Below, in pieces: positions 9,084 through 17,631 of a stretch of 34,986 nucleotides of DNA. Origin of the DNA: a bacterium BMS3Bbin03 (lineage in GTDB: Bacteria > Zhuqueibacterota > JdFR-76 > BMS3Abin05). The position numbers and the translations under genes were made by a program. The notes beneath the pieces were generated by a model. That model searched no databases and had not been told where the DNA came from. It was given only the letters and a program-made list of their open reading frames with translations. Within the stretch, counting starts at the first letter, position 1, and every line of letters starts with the position of its first letter. The DNA lies in NCBI GenBank assembly GCA_002898015.1, contig BDTM01000044.1:1-34986 (forward strand), given 5' to 3'.

Positions 9084-9110
9084 ACATAAAAGGAAACGGG
9101 AATTTGATTC

Positions 9111-10580
9111 ATGAGTAATCTAAATAGTCTTCAATACTTTATTCCGGAATTATTTTTAATCGTTGCCATTCTGGTGATTATTGTCGTTGATCTTTTTCTT
9201 AAAAAGAATAAAAAGATTGTCTCCGCCTACCTCGCGGCACTAACCCTGGTTGTGACGATCTTTTTGGCCTACCAGCAATATGGCTATAGTCCTGCGTTGT
9301 TGTTTAAGGGGATGATTGTTCTGGATTCTTTTGCCATTTTCTTCAAGATAATCACCGCGCTTTCGACCTTAATTGTCATTTTTATCTCTTTGCCGTCTTT
9401 TCGCACCAAAGCCGAATATTATGTTCTGCTCCTGATTGTAACCCTGGGAATGTTTTTAATGGTGGAAGTGAATAATCTCCTGATGATCATTATTTCCATG
9501 GAGATGGTGGGGTTAATTTCTTATGTCCTGGTCGGGTTTAATAAACACGATCTTAAATCCAGCGAAGCCTCCCTGAAATTCATGCTTTACGGCGCGACCA
9601 GTACGGCGGTCATGGCTTTCGGTTTTTCCTACATTTATGGAATCAGCGGCCATCTCAATCTGGATGTGATCCAGCAGAGCCTCATCATTAATCAGCCTCA
9701 GGCGTTGCCGCTTTTTGTGGCGTTTATGATGGTATTGGCGGGGCTGGGGTATAAGATCGCCATGGTGCCGTTTCATTTTTGGGTGCCTGACGTGTACGAA
9801 GGCGCACCCACACCCATCACGGCTTTCCTCTCGGTTGGACCGAAAGCGGCCGGTTTGGCTCTGCTGATTCGTTTTTTAATTACATTAGTGGCGCACCCCT
9901 CTGCCGGAAATGCGGCTAATTTTATTCAGAATGTCTCCATCCACGCCCCATTATTGCTGGCGGCACTGGCCGTCGCCACCATGACATTGGGAAACCTGTC
10001 CGCCTTAATGCAAAAGAATATCAAGCGCATGCTGGGTTATTCGGCCATTGCTCATGTGGGTTACATGCTGATGGCGCTGGTCGTATTCAACAATCAAGGC
10101 ATCATCGCCGTCATGTTTTACATCGTGGTTTACCTTTTTATGAATTTTGGCGCCTTTTGTGTTGTGGAAAGTTTAACCGATAAACTGGGCAGTGAAAAGA
10201 TATCAGCCTACACCGGGTTAGGTTACCGGGCGCCGTTTACGGCCATTGCCATGGCGATATTCATGTTCTCGCTCACCGGTTTACCGCCATTCGCGGGTTT
10301 TATCGGCAAACTTTATCTGTTTGCCGCCGTCATTAATCAGAGCTGGTATATTCTGGCTTTGATCGGCCTGCTGAACAGCGTGATTTCCTTATATTATTAT
10401 GCCACCGTTGTAAAAGTGATGTTTTTGAACCGGCAGGAAAATGCCCCCCCGCTTCGAGTGGCGCTCTACAATAAACTACTGATCGGAGCTCTTCTGATTC
10501 CGACGCTGGTGCTGGGCCTGTATTGGAGCCCTGTTATCAATTTTACCAGCCGGTCGATCGGATTTTTATTTGGAAAATAG
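9111..10580 (+). CDS. nuoN: NADH-quinone oxidoreductase subunit N
   Basis: Third antiporter-like proton-pumping subunit, 489 residues, about 14 transmembrane segments. Recognisable motifs are S-M-E-M-V-G-L-I-S-Y-V-L-V-G-F, the segment P-F-H-F-W-V-P-D-V-Y-E-G-A-P-T-P-I-T-A-F, and R-M-L-G-Y-S-A-I-A-H-V-G-Y. The best purine-rich site (AGGAAACGGG, 9091-9100) is slightly far from the ATG. It is the last gene of the operon: a strong terminator starts 41 nt after its stop. No nuoE, nuoF or nuoG gene follows. Confidence 0.97.
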   Translation: MSNLNSLQYFIPELFLIVAILVIIVVDLFLKKNKKIVSAYLAALTLVVTIFLAYQQYGYSPALLFKGMIVLDSFAIFFKIITALSTLIVIFISLPSFRTKAEYYVLLLIVTLGMFLMVEVNNLLMIIISMEMVGLISYVLVGFNKHDLKSSEASLKFMLYGATSTAVMAFGFSYIYGISGHLNLDVIQQSLIINQPQALPLFVAFMMVLAGLGYKIAMVPFHFWVPDVYEGAPTPITAFLSVGPKAAGLALLIRFLITLVAHPSAGNAANFIQNVSIHAPLLLAALAVATMTLGNLSALMQKNIKRMLGYSAIAHVGYMLMALVVFNNQGIIAVMFYIVVYLFMNFGAFCVVESLTDKLGSEKISAYTGLGYRAPFTAIAMAIFMFSLTGLPPFAGFIGKLYLFAAVINQSWYILALIGLLNSVISLYYYATVVKVMFLNRQENAPPLRVALYNKLLIGALLIPTLVLGLYWSPVINFTSRSIGFLFGK

Positions 10581-10620
10581 AAATGTGAATCACCGGCCCC
10601 AACATTTATAAACACATCCG

Positions 10621-10658
10621 TCTCCCGGGAAGCCCTAAGTGCCCCGGGAGATTTTTTT
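10621..10658 (+). terminator. Intrinsic terminator of the nuo operon
   Basis: A perfect 9-bp stem, TCTCCCGGG (10621-10629) with CCCGGGAGA (10643-10651), encloses a 13-nt loop. It is followed at once by seven T residues (10652-10658). It lies 40 nt after the nuoN stop codon. Confidence 0.93.
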
Positions 10659-10803
10659 ATGAAAAAATCTCTTGATTTCCGAAAATAATGCATTAAATTT
10701 TAATACGGATTCCACATTCGACAGCAACGTATTCAGGGGATGAGAAGACATAAAAAAACAGAACGATGCGTCATTTATGCTTTAAGTGTATCGGGGGCGT
10801 TTT

Positions 10804-10853
10804 GAGACACATTCGGACGTGAATCAGCGCGGCACAGATTCACGAAGCGTCTC
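10804..10853. other. Two-part stem-loop of unknown role
   Basis: CGTGAATC (10818-10825) pairs perfectly with GATTCACG (10837-10844) around an 11-nt loop. GAGAC (10804-10808) and GTCTC (10849-10853) can close an outer stem across an asymmetric internal loop. No T tract follows on either strand, so it is not an obvious terminator. It could be a structured leader, a small-RNA fragment or a repeat. Confidence 0.45.
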
Positions 10854-11013
10854 CCGCAAAAAAATTAGTACGAGCAATTTGTAACCTCATTAATATTAAT
10901 TAATTATCTTGTGAAGGCAAGGTTGATTCCGGCGCCGGTATGGCGCGATTCTTTTGGCCTGAAATTTGAAAATGCCTTAATCAAAATAAAATCAAACATG
11001 AAAAGGCTCTGCC

Positions 11014-11976
11014 ATGAAAAAAATCATAAACATACTCCTCTCGCTGCTTTTGATTACCGGAACAAGCGGGCTTTTACAGGCCGGAACACCCGGATTCGAA
11101 TTTCTCCGTACGCCCGTCGGGGCACGTGCTTCTGCAATGGGCGGTGCCTTTGTAGCGGTGCCGGGGGATGTTCACGACATCTTTTACAATCCTTCCGGAC
11201 TTGCTTTGGTGAGACAACGCGTCGGCGCCTTTTCTTATTTGAACAATGTATTGGATTTCCAGTCCGGTTTTATTGCCGTCGCCCAGCCGCTGCCGGGCTT
11301 GGGAACGGTGGGTGCCGGCATTAATTACTTTAATTACGGTGAGTTCACAAAGAGTGATGCCAACGGCAATGAATTGGGGACATTTGGAGCCGGTAATCTG
11401 GCGGTCAATATCAGTTACGCGAATTCGCTCTTCAGCCGCACAAATGCCCCGGAACCGGATGCGGCGGTTTTAAACAATATTCATTACGGCGTGAGTCTGA
11501 AGTTCATTTACAGCAAGATCGATCAGTACTCGTCGACCGCTGTGGCGGCCGATTTTGGTCTCACTTATGAGACGCCCATTCAGGGTTTAGTGCTTGGCGG
11601 CGGGATTTTCAATGTGGGCAAATCTTTTTCCCCCTTTATTCATACAAAAGAGACGCTTCCTCTAAATTACCGTTTTGGTTTCTCAAAAATATTGGCGCAT
11701 CTTCCGCTTCAAATCTCCGTTGAAGGCTACAAATACAGAGGCGAAGATTTTGGTTTTGCGTTTGGGGGAGAGTTCACGATCACAAATAATTTCTTTCTCC
11801 GCTTTGGGTATAATTCCATTGGGAAAAATCAAAAGATCGGCATCAGCAACGACAAATTTGCAGGGATTTCTTTTGGAACCGGATTCCTGTGGAAAGATTA
11901 CCATCTGGATTACGGATTTACATCCTCCGGTGCTATCGGGAATTTGAACCGGTTAACGGTTGTGAAGAATTTTTAA
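11014..11976 (+). CDS. PorV/PorQ-family outer-membrane protein
   Basis: A 320-residue exported protein. Residues 1-23 form a signal peptide (MKKI start, hydrophobic core, cleavage probably after L-Q-A). The mature start has the family hallmark: F-L-R-T-P-V-G-A-R-A-S-A-M-G-G-A-F, then D-I-F-Y-N-P-S-G-L-A. The rest is alternating, aromatic- and glycine-rich beta structure, consistent with a FadL-like barrel. In Bacteroidota PorV works with type IX secretion, but in many FCB bacteria related proteins occur without proven function. No secretion gene is next to it. AAGG lies 7 nt before the ATG. The gene appears monocistronic. Confidence 0.82.
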   Translation: MKKIINILLSLLLITGTSGLLQAGTPGFEFLRTPVGARASAMGGAFVAVPGDVHDIFYNPSGLALVRQRVGAFSYLNNVLDFQSGFIAVAQPLPGLGTVGAGINYFNYGEFTKSDANGNELGTFGAGNLAVNISYANSLFSRTNAPEPDAAVLNNIHYGVSLKFIYSKIDQYSSTAVAADFGLTYETPIQGLVLGGGIFNVGKSFSPFIHTKETLPLNYRFGFSKILAHLPLQISVEGYKYRGEDFGFAFGGEFTITNNFFLRFGYNSIGKNQKIGISNDKFAGISFGTGFLWKDYHLDYGFTSSGAIGNLNRLTVVKNF

Positions 11977-12001
11977 TCCCGATCCATCAAACGCTTTTCA
12001 A

Positions 12002-12030
12002 TTGCATTTCCCATAATTGATTTTTATATT
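12002..12030 (+). promoter_or_regulatory. Promoter for mnmA-panB
   Basis: TTGCAT at 12002-12007 and TATATT at 12025-12030 are separated by 17 nt and lie 22 nt before the mnmA start codon. The same hexamers at the same spacing occur before the RsbW-like gene. Confidence 0.65.
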
Positions 12031-12052
12031 ATTAAAATCGGATATTTAAAAA

Positions 12053-13171
12053 ATGCTTAAAAATAGATCAAAAAAAACTGTTTTTGTGGGGATGAGTGGA
12101 GGTGTCGACAGCTCCGTGGCGGCGGCGCTTTTGCTCGAACAGGGATACAATGTGGTGGGCGCGACCCTGAAACTCTGGCGTCCGTCTGAGGCCGAAAAAC
12201 TTCTGCCCGTTAATGAAAAGGGCTGCTGTTCAATTTATGCCACCAACGATGCCAAATTCGTCTGTGAGCAACTGGGCATTCCGCACACCCTGTTTGATTT
12301 TCGGCAGGATTTTAACCGGTGGGTGATGGATAATTTTGTGGAGGAGTATCTTAAAGGGCGTACACCCAATCCCTGTATCATCTGCAACACGAAAATCAAG
12401 TGGGAAAGTTTCCTTCGAAAAGCCCGGTCATTGGGCGGGGACTTCATTGCCACCGGTCATTATGCCAGAGTGGACCATGATTCGGCCGCAAACCGCTTCC
12501 GCCTGTTAAAAAGTACGAACAGTTGGAAAGATCAGTCCTACGCGCTGTGGGGTCTCAGCCAGGATAGCCTGGCGCACACCATCTTCCCGGTCGGTGAATT
12601 GACCAAAGAGGCGGTTCGTTCTTTGGCCCGTCAGTTCGGGTTAAAAACGGCCGAAAAGCCGGAAAGCCAGGAAATTTGCTTTGTTCCGGATAATGATTAC
12701 AGTCGATTTATTCGGGATCGTGTGCCTGCGTCGGCCGAAAGCCTGACGCAAGGTGAAATTCGCGACACCGGCGGAAAAGTGTTGGGAAAGCATTCCGGCT
12801 ATCCGTTTTACACAATCGGCCAGCGAAAGGGTCTCGGCATTGCCGCAGGCGAACCGGTTTATGTCTCTGAAATTCGACCGGAGACAAATGAAATTATTGT
12901 CGGCCGAAAAGAAGAATTATTCCGGAGCGGTTTAATTGCCGGGGGCGTGAACTGGATTGCCATTGAGAAGTTAAACGCCGCCCGCCGCGTCTTTGTGAAA
13001 ATTCGGTACAAAGATCCGGGTTCGTTTGGCCGGGTCGAACCATTGGACGAGAATAAGGTTCAAGTCACTTTCGAAAAACCACAGCGGGCGGTCACACCCG
13101 GACAGTCGGTTGTTTTTTATGAAGAGGATGTGGTTTTAGGGGGGGGCGTTATTCAGGAGAGCATTCCATGA
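12053..13171 (+). CDS. mnmA: tRNA-specific 2-thiouridylase MnmA
   Basis: Cytoplasmic enzyme that inserts sulfur at C2 of U34 in the tRNAs for Lys, Glu and Gln, using ATP and a persulfide relay. It has 372 residues, normal for the family. The PP-loop ATP site S-G-G-V-D-S lies at residues 15-20. The nucleophile region T-P-N-P-C-I-I-C-N contains Cys111, which aligns with the catalytic Cys102 of E. coli. The second active cysteine is Cys209 in K-P-E-S-Q-E-I-C-F. A-T-G-H-Y-A-R and G-Q-R-K-G-L are also present. Its stop overlaps the panB start by 4 nt, so the two are co-transcribed although functionally unrelated. Confidence 0.97.
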   Translation: MLKNRSKKTVFVGMSGGVDSSVAAALLLEQGYNVVGATLKLWRPSEAEKLLPVNEKGCCSIYATNDAKFVCEQLGIPHTLFDFRQDFNRWVMDNFVEEYLKGRTPNPCIICNTKIKWESFLRKARSLGGDFIATGHYARVDHDSAANRFRLLKSTNSWKDQSYALWGLSQDSLAHTIFPVGELTKEAVRSLARQFGLKTAEKPESQEICFVPDNDYSRFIRDRVPASAESLTQGEIRDTGGKVLGKHSGYPFYTIGQRKGLGIAAGEPVYVSEIRPETNEIIVGRKEELFRSGLIAGGVNWIAIEKLNAARRVFVKIRYKDPGSFGRVEPLDENKVQVTFEKPQRAVTPGQSVVFYEEDVVLGGGVIQESIP

Positions 13172-13974
13172 ACTTAAAAAAAATCACCGTTCCGGAAATT
13201 GTCCGCATGAAAAAAGACGGCGGGAAAATTGCCGCGTTAACGGCGTACGATTATTTGATGGCGAAGATTTTGGATCAGGCCGGCATCGATATTATTCTGG
13301 TCGGAGATTCGGTCGGCATGGTGGTCGCCGGACATTCTTCGACGCTGCCCGTGACGCTGGAACAGATTCTGTATCACACACAGGCGGTCTCGCGGGGTGT
13401 GACACGGGCGCTTTTGGTCTCTGATATGCCCTTTCTGTCCTTTCAGGTGAGCGAAGCGCAGACCATCGAAAATGCGGGCCGGTTGATGAAAGAGGGGAAT
13501 GCCGAAGCCGTTAAAATTGAAGGCGGAGAACCGGTCGCGGGGGTGATTTCGAAATTGGTGGATTTCGGGATTCCGGTGATGGGTCATCTGGGTCTCACCC
13601 CGCAATCCTTCCACAAATTCGGCGGATTTAAAGTGCAGGGGCGGGAAGAGGCGGCGGCCGGAAAACTCCTGCAAGATGCCGAACTTCTGGAAAAAGCCGG
13701 CGTTTTTTCAATTGTGCTGGAAAAAGTGCCCGCTTCGCTGGCGAAACGGGTGAGCGAAGCATTGCATATTCCGACGATCGGCATTGGGGCAGGCGTTGGC
13801 TGCGACGGACAAATTCTTGTCAGCCACGACATGCTGGGGCTGTATGAAGATTTTCATCCTAAATTTGCCCGGCGATATGCGGAATTGGCGGACGAAATGA
13901 AATCGGCCTTTAAACAATACATCGACGATGTAAAATCAGCGCGTTTCCCCTCGGATGATGAGAGTTATTTTTAA
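13168..13974 (+). CDS. panB: 3-methyl-2-oxobutanoate hydroxymethyltransferase (pantothenate pathway)
   Basis: Makes ketopantoate from alpha-ketoisovalerate and 5,10-methylenetetrahydrofolate, the first committed step to pantothenate and coenzyme A. The 268-residue TIM-barrel protein shows L-V-G-D-S-V-G-M (Asp47, metal ligand), S-D-M-P-F (Asp86, metal ligand), V-K-I-E-G-G (residues 115-120), G-H-L-G-L-T-P-Q-S, and the closing G-I-G-A-G and C-D-G-Q-I-L-V-S-H-D-M-L-G. The ATG lies inside the mnmA stop region (ATGA). The other pan genes are not in the window. It converges on the M23 peptidase gene with a 22-nt gap. Confidence 0.97.
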   Translation: MNLKKITVPEIVRMKKDGGKIAALTAYDYLMAKILDQAGIDIILVGDSVGMVVAGHSSTLPVTLEQILYHTQAVSRGVTRALLVSDMPFLSFQVSEAQTIENAGRLMKEGNAEAVKIEGGEPVAGVISKLVDFGIPVMGHLGLTPQSFHKFGGFKVQGREEAAAGKLLQDAELLEKAGVFSIVLEKVPASLAKRVSEALHIPTIGIGAGVGCDGQILVSHDMLGLYEDFHPKFARRYAELADEMKSAFKQYIDDVKSARFPSDDESYF

Positions 13975-13996
13975 TTTCGCGATGAATCAAAAATTC

Positions 13997-16153
13997 TTAT
14001 TTTTTCCGGATGAAAAACGACCAGCTTTTGGTTGCAGCATTCGCACTGCGGTCGGTAATTTGAAGGGTCGCTTTATGCCGTCCGGGGCGCAGCGGCGTGT
14101 CCGGTTTGTAAGTGATGCGGTTCATCTCCGGGTCGTATTCGGCGATGCACTTCTGTCCGTCTAGTGTGAGGCGGATCGATTCTTCATCGGCGATGCCGGA
14201 AAGATTGTCTTTAAAATCGGCGCGGATCAGCGGCCTGACGGAATCGACCCATTCCCCCGGATGCGGAACAAGCCGTAAAATTACCGGCGGCGCCGTGTCG
14301 CGTAAAATTGTAAATTCCCCGAAATCCCTGAGCGGCACTTCCAGTGTGCGGCGTTCGGGATCGAACCTGTTTCCCTGAAAATGCCATTTATTTCGTGAAG
14401 AGGCGTAAATTGCCAGTTGTTTTATCCGGTCTTCATTCTGCGGAACGTGCACGGAGAGAACGGCACCGCGCCGCAGCGGAATATCGGTCGGCGCCAGTTT
14501 TAACAGATACGTGATCGAATCACCGGGAATGGACCGGAGTGCCCGGCGAAGCGGCAGTTTTTCAAACCGGAAATAGACCGGCTGGTAGGCGGCGTTCTTC
14601 AGAAATCTGATTTGTGTGCCGTCCCGGGAAATCGGAATCTCCCTCTCATTTTTTGAATCGATCTTGAAAACCCGTATGAAATCGATTGGAAAACGCATTT
14701 TACCCGAGTCTCCCTGAATCGACAAAAGCGTAAAAGCGCCGGCAATGGAATCCAATGAAATGGTGGCTTCAAATTGGTTGAGGCCGGTTTGGATTAAATT
14801 GGTAAATACAGTTCTGAATCTTGTATTATAAATAAGATGCAGTTTTCTGAGCGCGGGGCGCTTCGTTTTCAGTCGGATTAAAACAAAATCATCCATAAAT
14901 ATTTTTTTAACGGAAAGGCTGTGAGCGGCTTTTTGAATAAAAACGCTGTCCTTTAAACGGATCCCGTTTACCGGTGAAACGGATTTCCGTCCGACCCTTA
15001 ATTCACCGGTTAAGACGGCCGCATTTCCTGAAAAATCTTTTGCCGTAATTTCAAAGCGGTGCCTGCCCGCGAAAAGTTTCGTAAATCCGGTCACCTCCTG
15101 TTTGACTCGAGTTGTAAAAAAAGGCAGAATCCCGTGCCCCTGCGGAGACCCGCTGTTGGAGTAATTGGCCAGAAATTCCGGAACGGTTGTGAATATACCC
15201 GTCCCCGGCGTCCCCGGATTGTAAAAGGGCAAATGGTTCGGCGGCACCAGAAAAAGATTGTTATAGTGTTTTTTCACCCAGCGATTCAGGCGGAAGTTAC
15301 GGTCAAAAACGATTTCCCGGGTCTGATCGAACGAGAAGAAATTGTATTCTGTCCGGAAAATGGGTTTGCCGTCGACTTTTAGGCGAATCTGATAAAAGGA
15401 ACATTTATTGTGAATTCTCGCCGTACGATCGAAGCCGGTTACGGCCAGGCCGAAATTTCCCCACACCTGAATGGGCTGCCTGACAAAATAGCGATTACCC
15501 CGCCGGTGTTCCACGGAAAAGACTTTCGGCAGCGGTTCCCCCTCCACCTGTGATTTTCTTCCGAACGGGATGACGGCCAATCCGGTCACAGTCGGGGGAA
15601 TCCGGTCTCTGAAAGAGGCATATTTCAGCAGCGGATTAAACGGATTGTTATTTTTGTCTCTGAGCTCGAAATGCAAATGGGGGGCGCCGATGCCTGTTCT
15701 TCCGGAATAGGCCACCACTTCACCCTGCCGTACCGGAATTTGATTCGGTGAAAAGAACGCTTTAACGGAATACCGGCCCAGTTTTTTCTGAAGCCGTTTA
15801 ATTCTCGTTTCAATTTTCGGCGCAAATCTTTGAAGGTGCCCGTAAACCGCAATTTCTCCGGTGTTCAGTTTTAAATAAAGAACCTTTCCGTAGCCAAAAG
15901 GCGAAACCTGCACCCGCCAGACACTGCCGTTTCGAACGGCAAATACTTTGTAACCCGTTTTTTCCCAAGTTTTAATGTCGATTCCGGAATGGAGGTGTCC
16001 CGGCCGGTATTCTCCGAATGTGGAATTTAAATAGCGGCTGGCATCTGTGGGCCAGATGTATTTCTGGGAGAAAGAGGATGTGGCTGAGAGGAAGAGGAGA
16101 AAAAACAGAAAGAGTCCCCATCCGAAAGATGTTTTAGTGTGCCGAAAATCCAT
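13997..16153 (-). CDS. Secreted M23 (LytM-type) peptidase with long beta-rich C-terminus
   Basis: A 718-residue exported protein. Residues 1-30 form a signal peptide ending near S-S-F-S-Q. The M23 domain follows at about residues 40-185 and its zinc site looks complete: H55-x3-D59, His106 in Y-G-H-L, and H159-L-H161 in G-A-P-H-L-H-F-E-L-R-D. It is therefore probably an active peptidoglycan endopeptidase, unlike degenerate LytM activators. The remaining roughly 530 residues are beta-rich. They contain Ig/FN3-like turns such as A-K-D-F-S-G-N-A, and end in a D-N-L-S-G-I ... R-P-G-R-H-K-A-T-L domain. Roles for the C-terminal part are not known. The gene has its own promoter, divergent from mutY. 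Confidence 0.85.
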   Translation of the reverse strand: MDFRHTKTSFGWGLFLFFLLFLSATSSFSQKYIWPTDASRYLNSTFGEYRPGHLHSGIDIKTWEKTGYKVFAVRNGSVWRVQVSPFGYGKVLYLKLNTGEIAVYGHLQRFAPKIETRIKRLQKKLGRYSVKAFFSPNQIPVRQGEVVAYSGRTGIGAPHLHFELRDKNNNPFNPLLKYASFRDRIPPTVTGLAVIPFGRKSQVEGEPLPKVFSVEHRRGNRYFVRQPIQVWGNFGLAVTGFDRTARIHNKCSFYQIRLKVDGKPIFRTEYNFFSFDQTREIVFDRNFRLNRWVKKHYNNLFLVPPNHLPFYNPGTPGTGIFTTVPEFLANYSNSGSPQGHGILPFFTTRVKQEVTGFTKLFAGRHRFEITAKDFSGNAAVLTGELRVGRKSVSPVNGIRLKDSVFIQKAAHSLSVKKIFMDDFVLIRLKTKRPALRKLHLIYNTRFRTVFTNLIQTGLNQFEATISLDSIAGAFTLLSIQGDSGKMRFPIDFIRVFKIDSKNEREIPISRDGTQIRFLKNAAYQPVYFRFEKLPLRRALRSIPGDSITYLLKLAPTDIPLRRGAVLSVHVPQNEDRIKQLAIYASSRNKWHFQGNRFDPERRTLEVPLRDFGEFTILRDTAPPVILRLVPHPGEWVDSVRPLIRADFKDNLSGIADEESIRLTLDGQKCIAEYDPEMNRITYKPDTPLRPGRHKATLQITDRSANAATKSWSFFIRKK

Positions 16154-16219
16154 GCAAGTCCCGATTGATTGTTGATAAATGATTTGTGAACCCTGTGATT
16201 CTGCCTGTTTATTCCATTT

Positions 16220-16248
16220 AATATACCCGAATTAAAAGCGGAATTCAA
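16220..16248 (-). promoter_or_regulatory. Promoter for the M23 peptidase gene
   Basis: On the minus strand, TTGAAT (16248-16243) and TATATT (16225-16220) are 17 nt apart, about 67 nt upstream of the ATG. The -10 box matches the sigma-70 consensus at five of six positions and the -35 box at four of six. Confidence 0.65.
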
Positions 16249-16277
16249 GGCAAAAGGCAAAAATAATTCAGATAAAA

Positions 16278-16307
16278 TTGTGGATAAAAAGGGATTTTTT
16301 TTATAGT
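16278..16307 (+). promoter_or_regulatory. Candidate promoter for mutY
   Basis: TTGTGG at 16278-16283 and TATAGT at 16302-16307, 18 nt apart, ending 14 nt before the ATG. The -10 box is good and the -35 box weak. Confidence 0.45.
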
Positions 16308-16321
16308 ATTAAGGCACGATT

Positions 16322-17404
16322 ATGAAAATTACTTCATTTCAAAAAGCAGATTATCAAAAGGCTCTGTTAAATTGGTTTCAGAAAAATAAGCGCGATATGC
16401 CCTGGCGCAGAACCCGGGATCCGTACGCCATCTGGATTTCGGAGGTCATGCTTCAGCAAACACAGGTTATTTCCGTCATTCCGTATTATAATCGCTTTTT
16501 AAAAGCGTTTCCCACAATCGAAACATTGGCCGGGGCCGATTTGCAAAAAGTTCTGAAAGTCTGGGAAGGTCTGGGGTACTACGCCAGAGCCAGAAATCTT
16601 CAAAAAGCCGCTAAAATCATTGTCGCACAGTTTAAGGGTAAATTTCCGGACAATCCGCAAGAGGTGGCAAAACTGCCCGGGATCGGACGCTACACAATGG
16701 GGGCGATTTTAAGCATTGCCTTCGGAAAATCTATTCCGGTTTTGGACGGAAATGCGGCGCGGGTGCTCAGCCGGCTTTTGCTTTTTGAAGAGCCCGTCAC
16801 AAAGCCGCAGGCAAAAGAGAAACTGTGGGCTGCGGCGGAAATATTAATCCCGGACAAAGAGCCCGCCCAGTACAATCAGGCGTTGATGGAATTGGGTGCC
16901 GTGGTCTGCACACCCAAAACGCCCCTGTGCGGAAAATGTCCTTTGCAGCCGTTTTGCCGCGCCAATTTTATGGGCAGGCAAGCCGAAATTCCCGTGAGGG
17001 AGAAGCGGAAAAAGGTGCCTTATTACCATGTGTCCGCAGGGATCATCTGGAGGGATGGAAAAATTCTCATCACGCTCCGGCCGACGAACAAAATGCTGGG
17101 AGGCCTCTGGGAATTTCCCGGCGGAAAGTGCGAGGAGGGGGAATCCTATGAAGAATGTCTTTTGCGTGAAGTCGCTGAAGAATTGAGTATTCGGATTAAA
17201 GTGGAAGCACACGTTTTAGATGTCCGGCACGCTTACACGCATTTTAAAATTACACTGCATACGTACCGCTGCAAATTCATGGCCGGAGAACCCGTATTAG
17301 CGGGTGCGGATGACTTCAGATGGGTCGCACCGGAAGAACTTCTGCAATTGCCTTTTCCGGGAGCGGACGTAAAAGTGATTCGGGAAATCTTGCGTTCTTC
17401 GTAG
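16322..17404 (+). CDS. mutY: A/G-specific adenine glycosylase MutY with a near-intact Nudix domain
   Basis: DNA repair enzyme that removes adenine mispaired with 8-oxoguanine. It has 360 residues. The N-terminal HhH-GPD domain has the catalytic Glu41 in S-E-V-M-L-Q-Q-T-Q, the helix-hairpin-helix L-P-G-I-G-R-Y-T, and the catalytic Asp142 in V-L-D-G-N. The 4Fe-4S ligands are Cys196, 203, 206 and 212 (C-x6-C-x2-C-x5-C). Residues from about 230 form a Nudix fold that recognises the 8-oxoG strand. Its Nudix box (268-290) keeps G, E, R-E, E-E and differs at one position, Ser289 for Gly, so hydrolase activity cannot be excluded. AAGG lies 7 nt before the ATG. Confidence 0.96.
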   Translation: MKITSFQKADYQKALLNWFQKNKRDMPWRRTRDPYAIWISEVMLQQTQVISVIPYYNRFLKAFPTIETLAGADLQKVLKVWEGLGYYARARNLQKAAKIIVAQFKGKFPDNPQEVAKLPGIGRYTMGAILSIAFGKSIPVLDGNAARVLSRLLLFEEPVTKPQAKEKLWAAAEILIPDKEPAQYNQALMELGAVVCTPKTPLCGKCPLQPFCRANFMGRQAEIPVREKRKKVPYYHVSAGIIWRDGKILITLRPTNKMLGGLWEFPGGKCEEGESYEECLLREVAEELSIRIKVEAHVLDVRHAYTHFKITLHTYRCKFMAGEPVLAGADDFRWVAPEELLQLPFPGADVKVIREILRSS

Positions 17405-17631
17405 AAGCTTACTTACGGGGGTCGCAAAAAAAGACCGACATCTCACAAATAAAATTCTGGTTCTTCGCGAGAATGCATAATTTTTAAACGATTGGCAGCG
17501 ATCATTCCGGATCAAAATGAAATATTGATTGCCGGAAATGTGTGGATTTGTGTTGCCGTTAACGGTTAAGGCCAAATTCAAAAATCCAAATGTCAAATGA
17601 AGCTCAAAAGCGTCCTGCATTTTTTACTTCA

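Larger units (their letters stand above)
10581..11013. other. Intergenic region between nuoN and the PorV-like gene
   Basis: Apart from the nuo terminator it holds a second stem-loop (10804-10853) and an A/T-rich stretch with a weak promoter-like pair, TTGTAA at 10879-10884 and AATTAT at 10902-10907, spaced 17 nt. AAGG near 11003-11006 serves as ribosome binding site for the next gene. No convincing coding sequence is seen. Confidence 0.5.
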
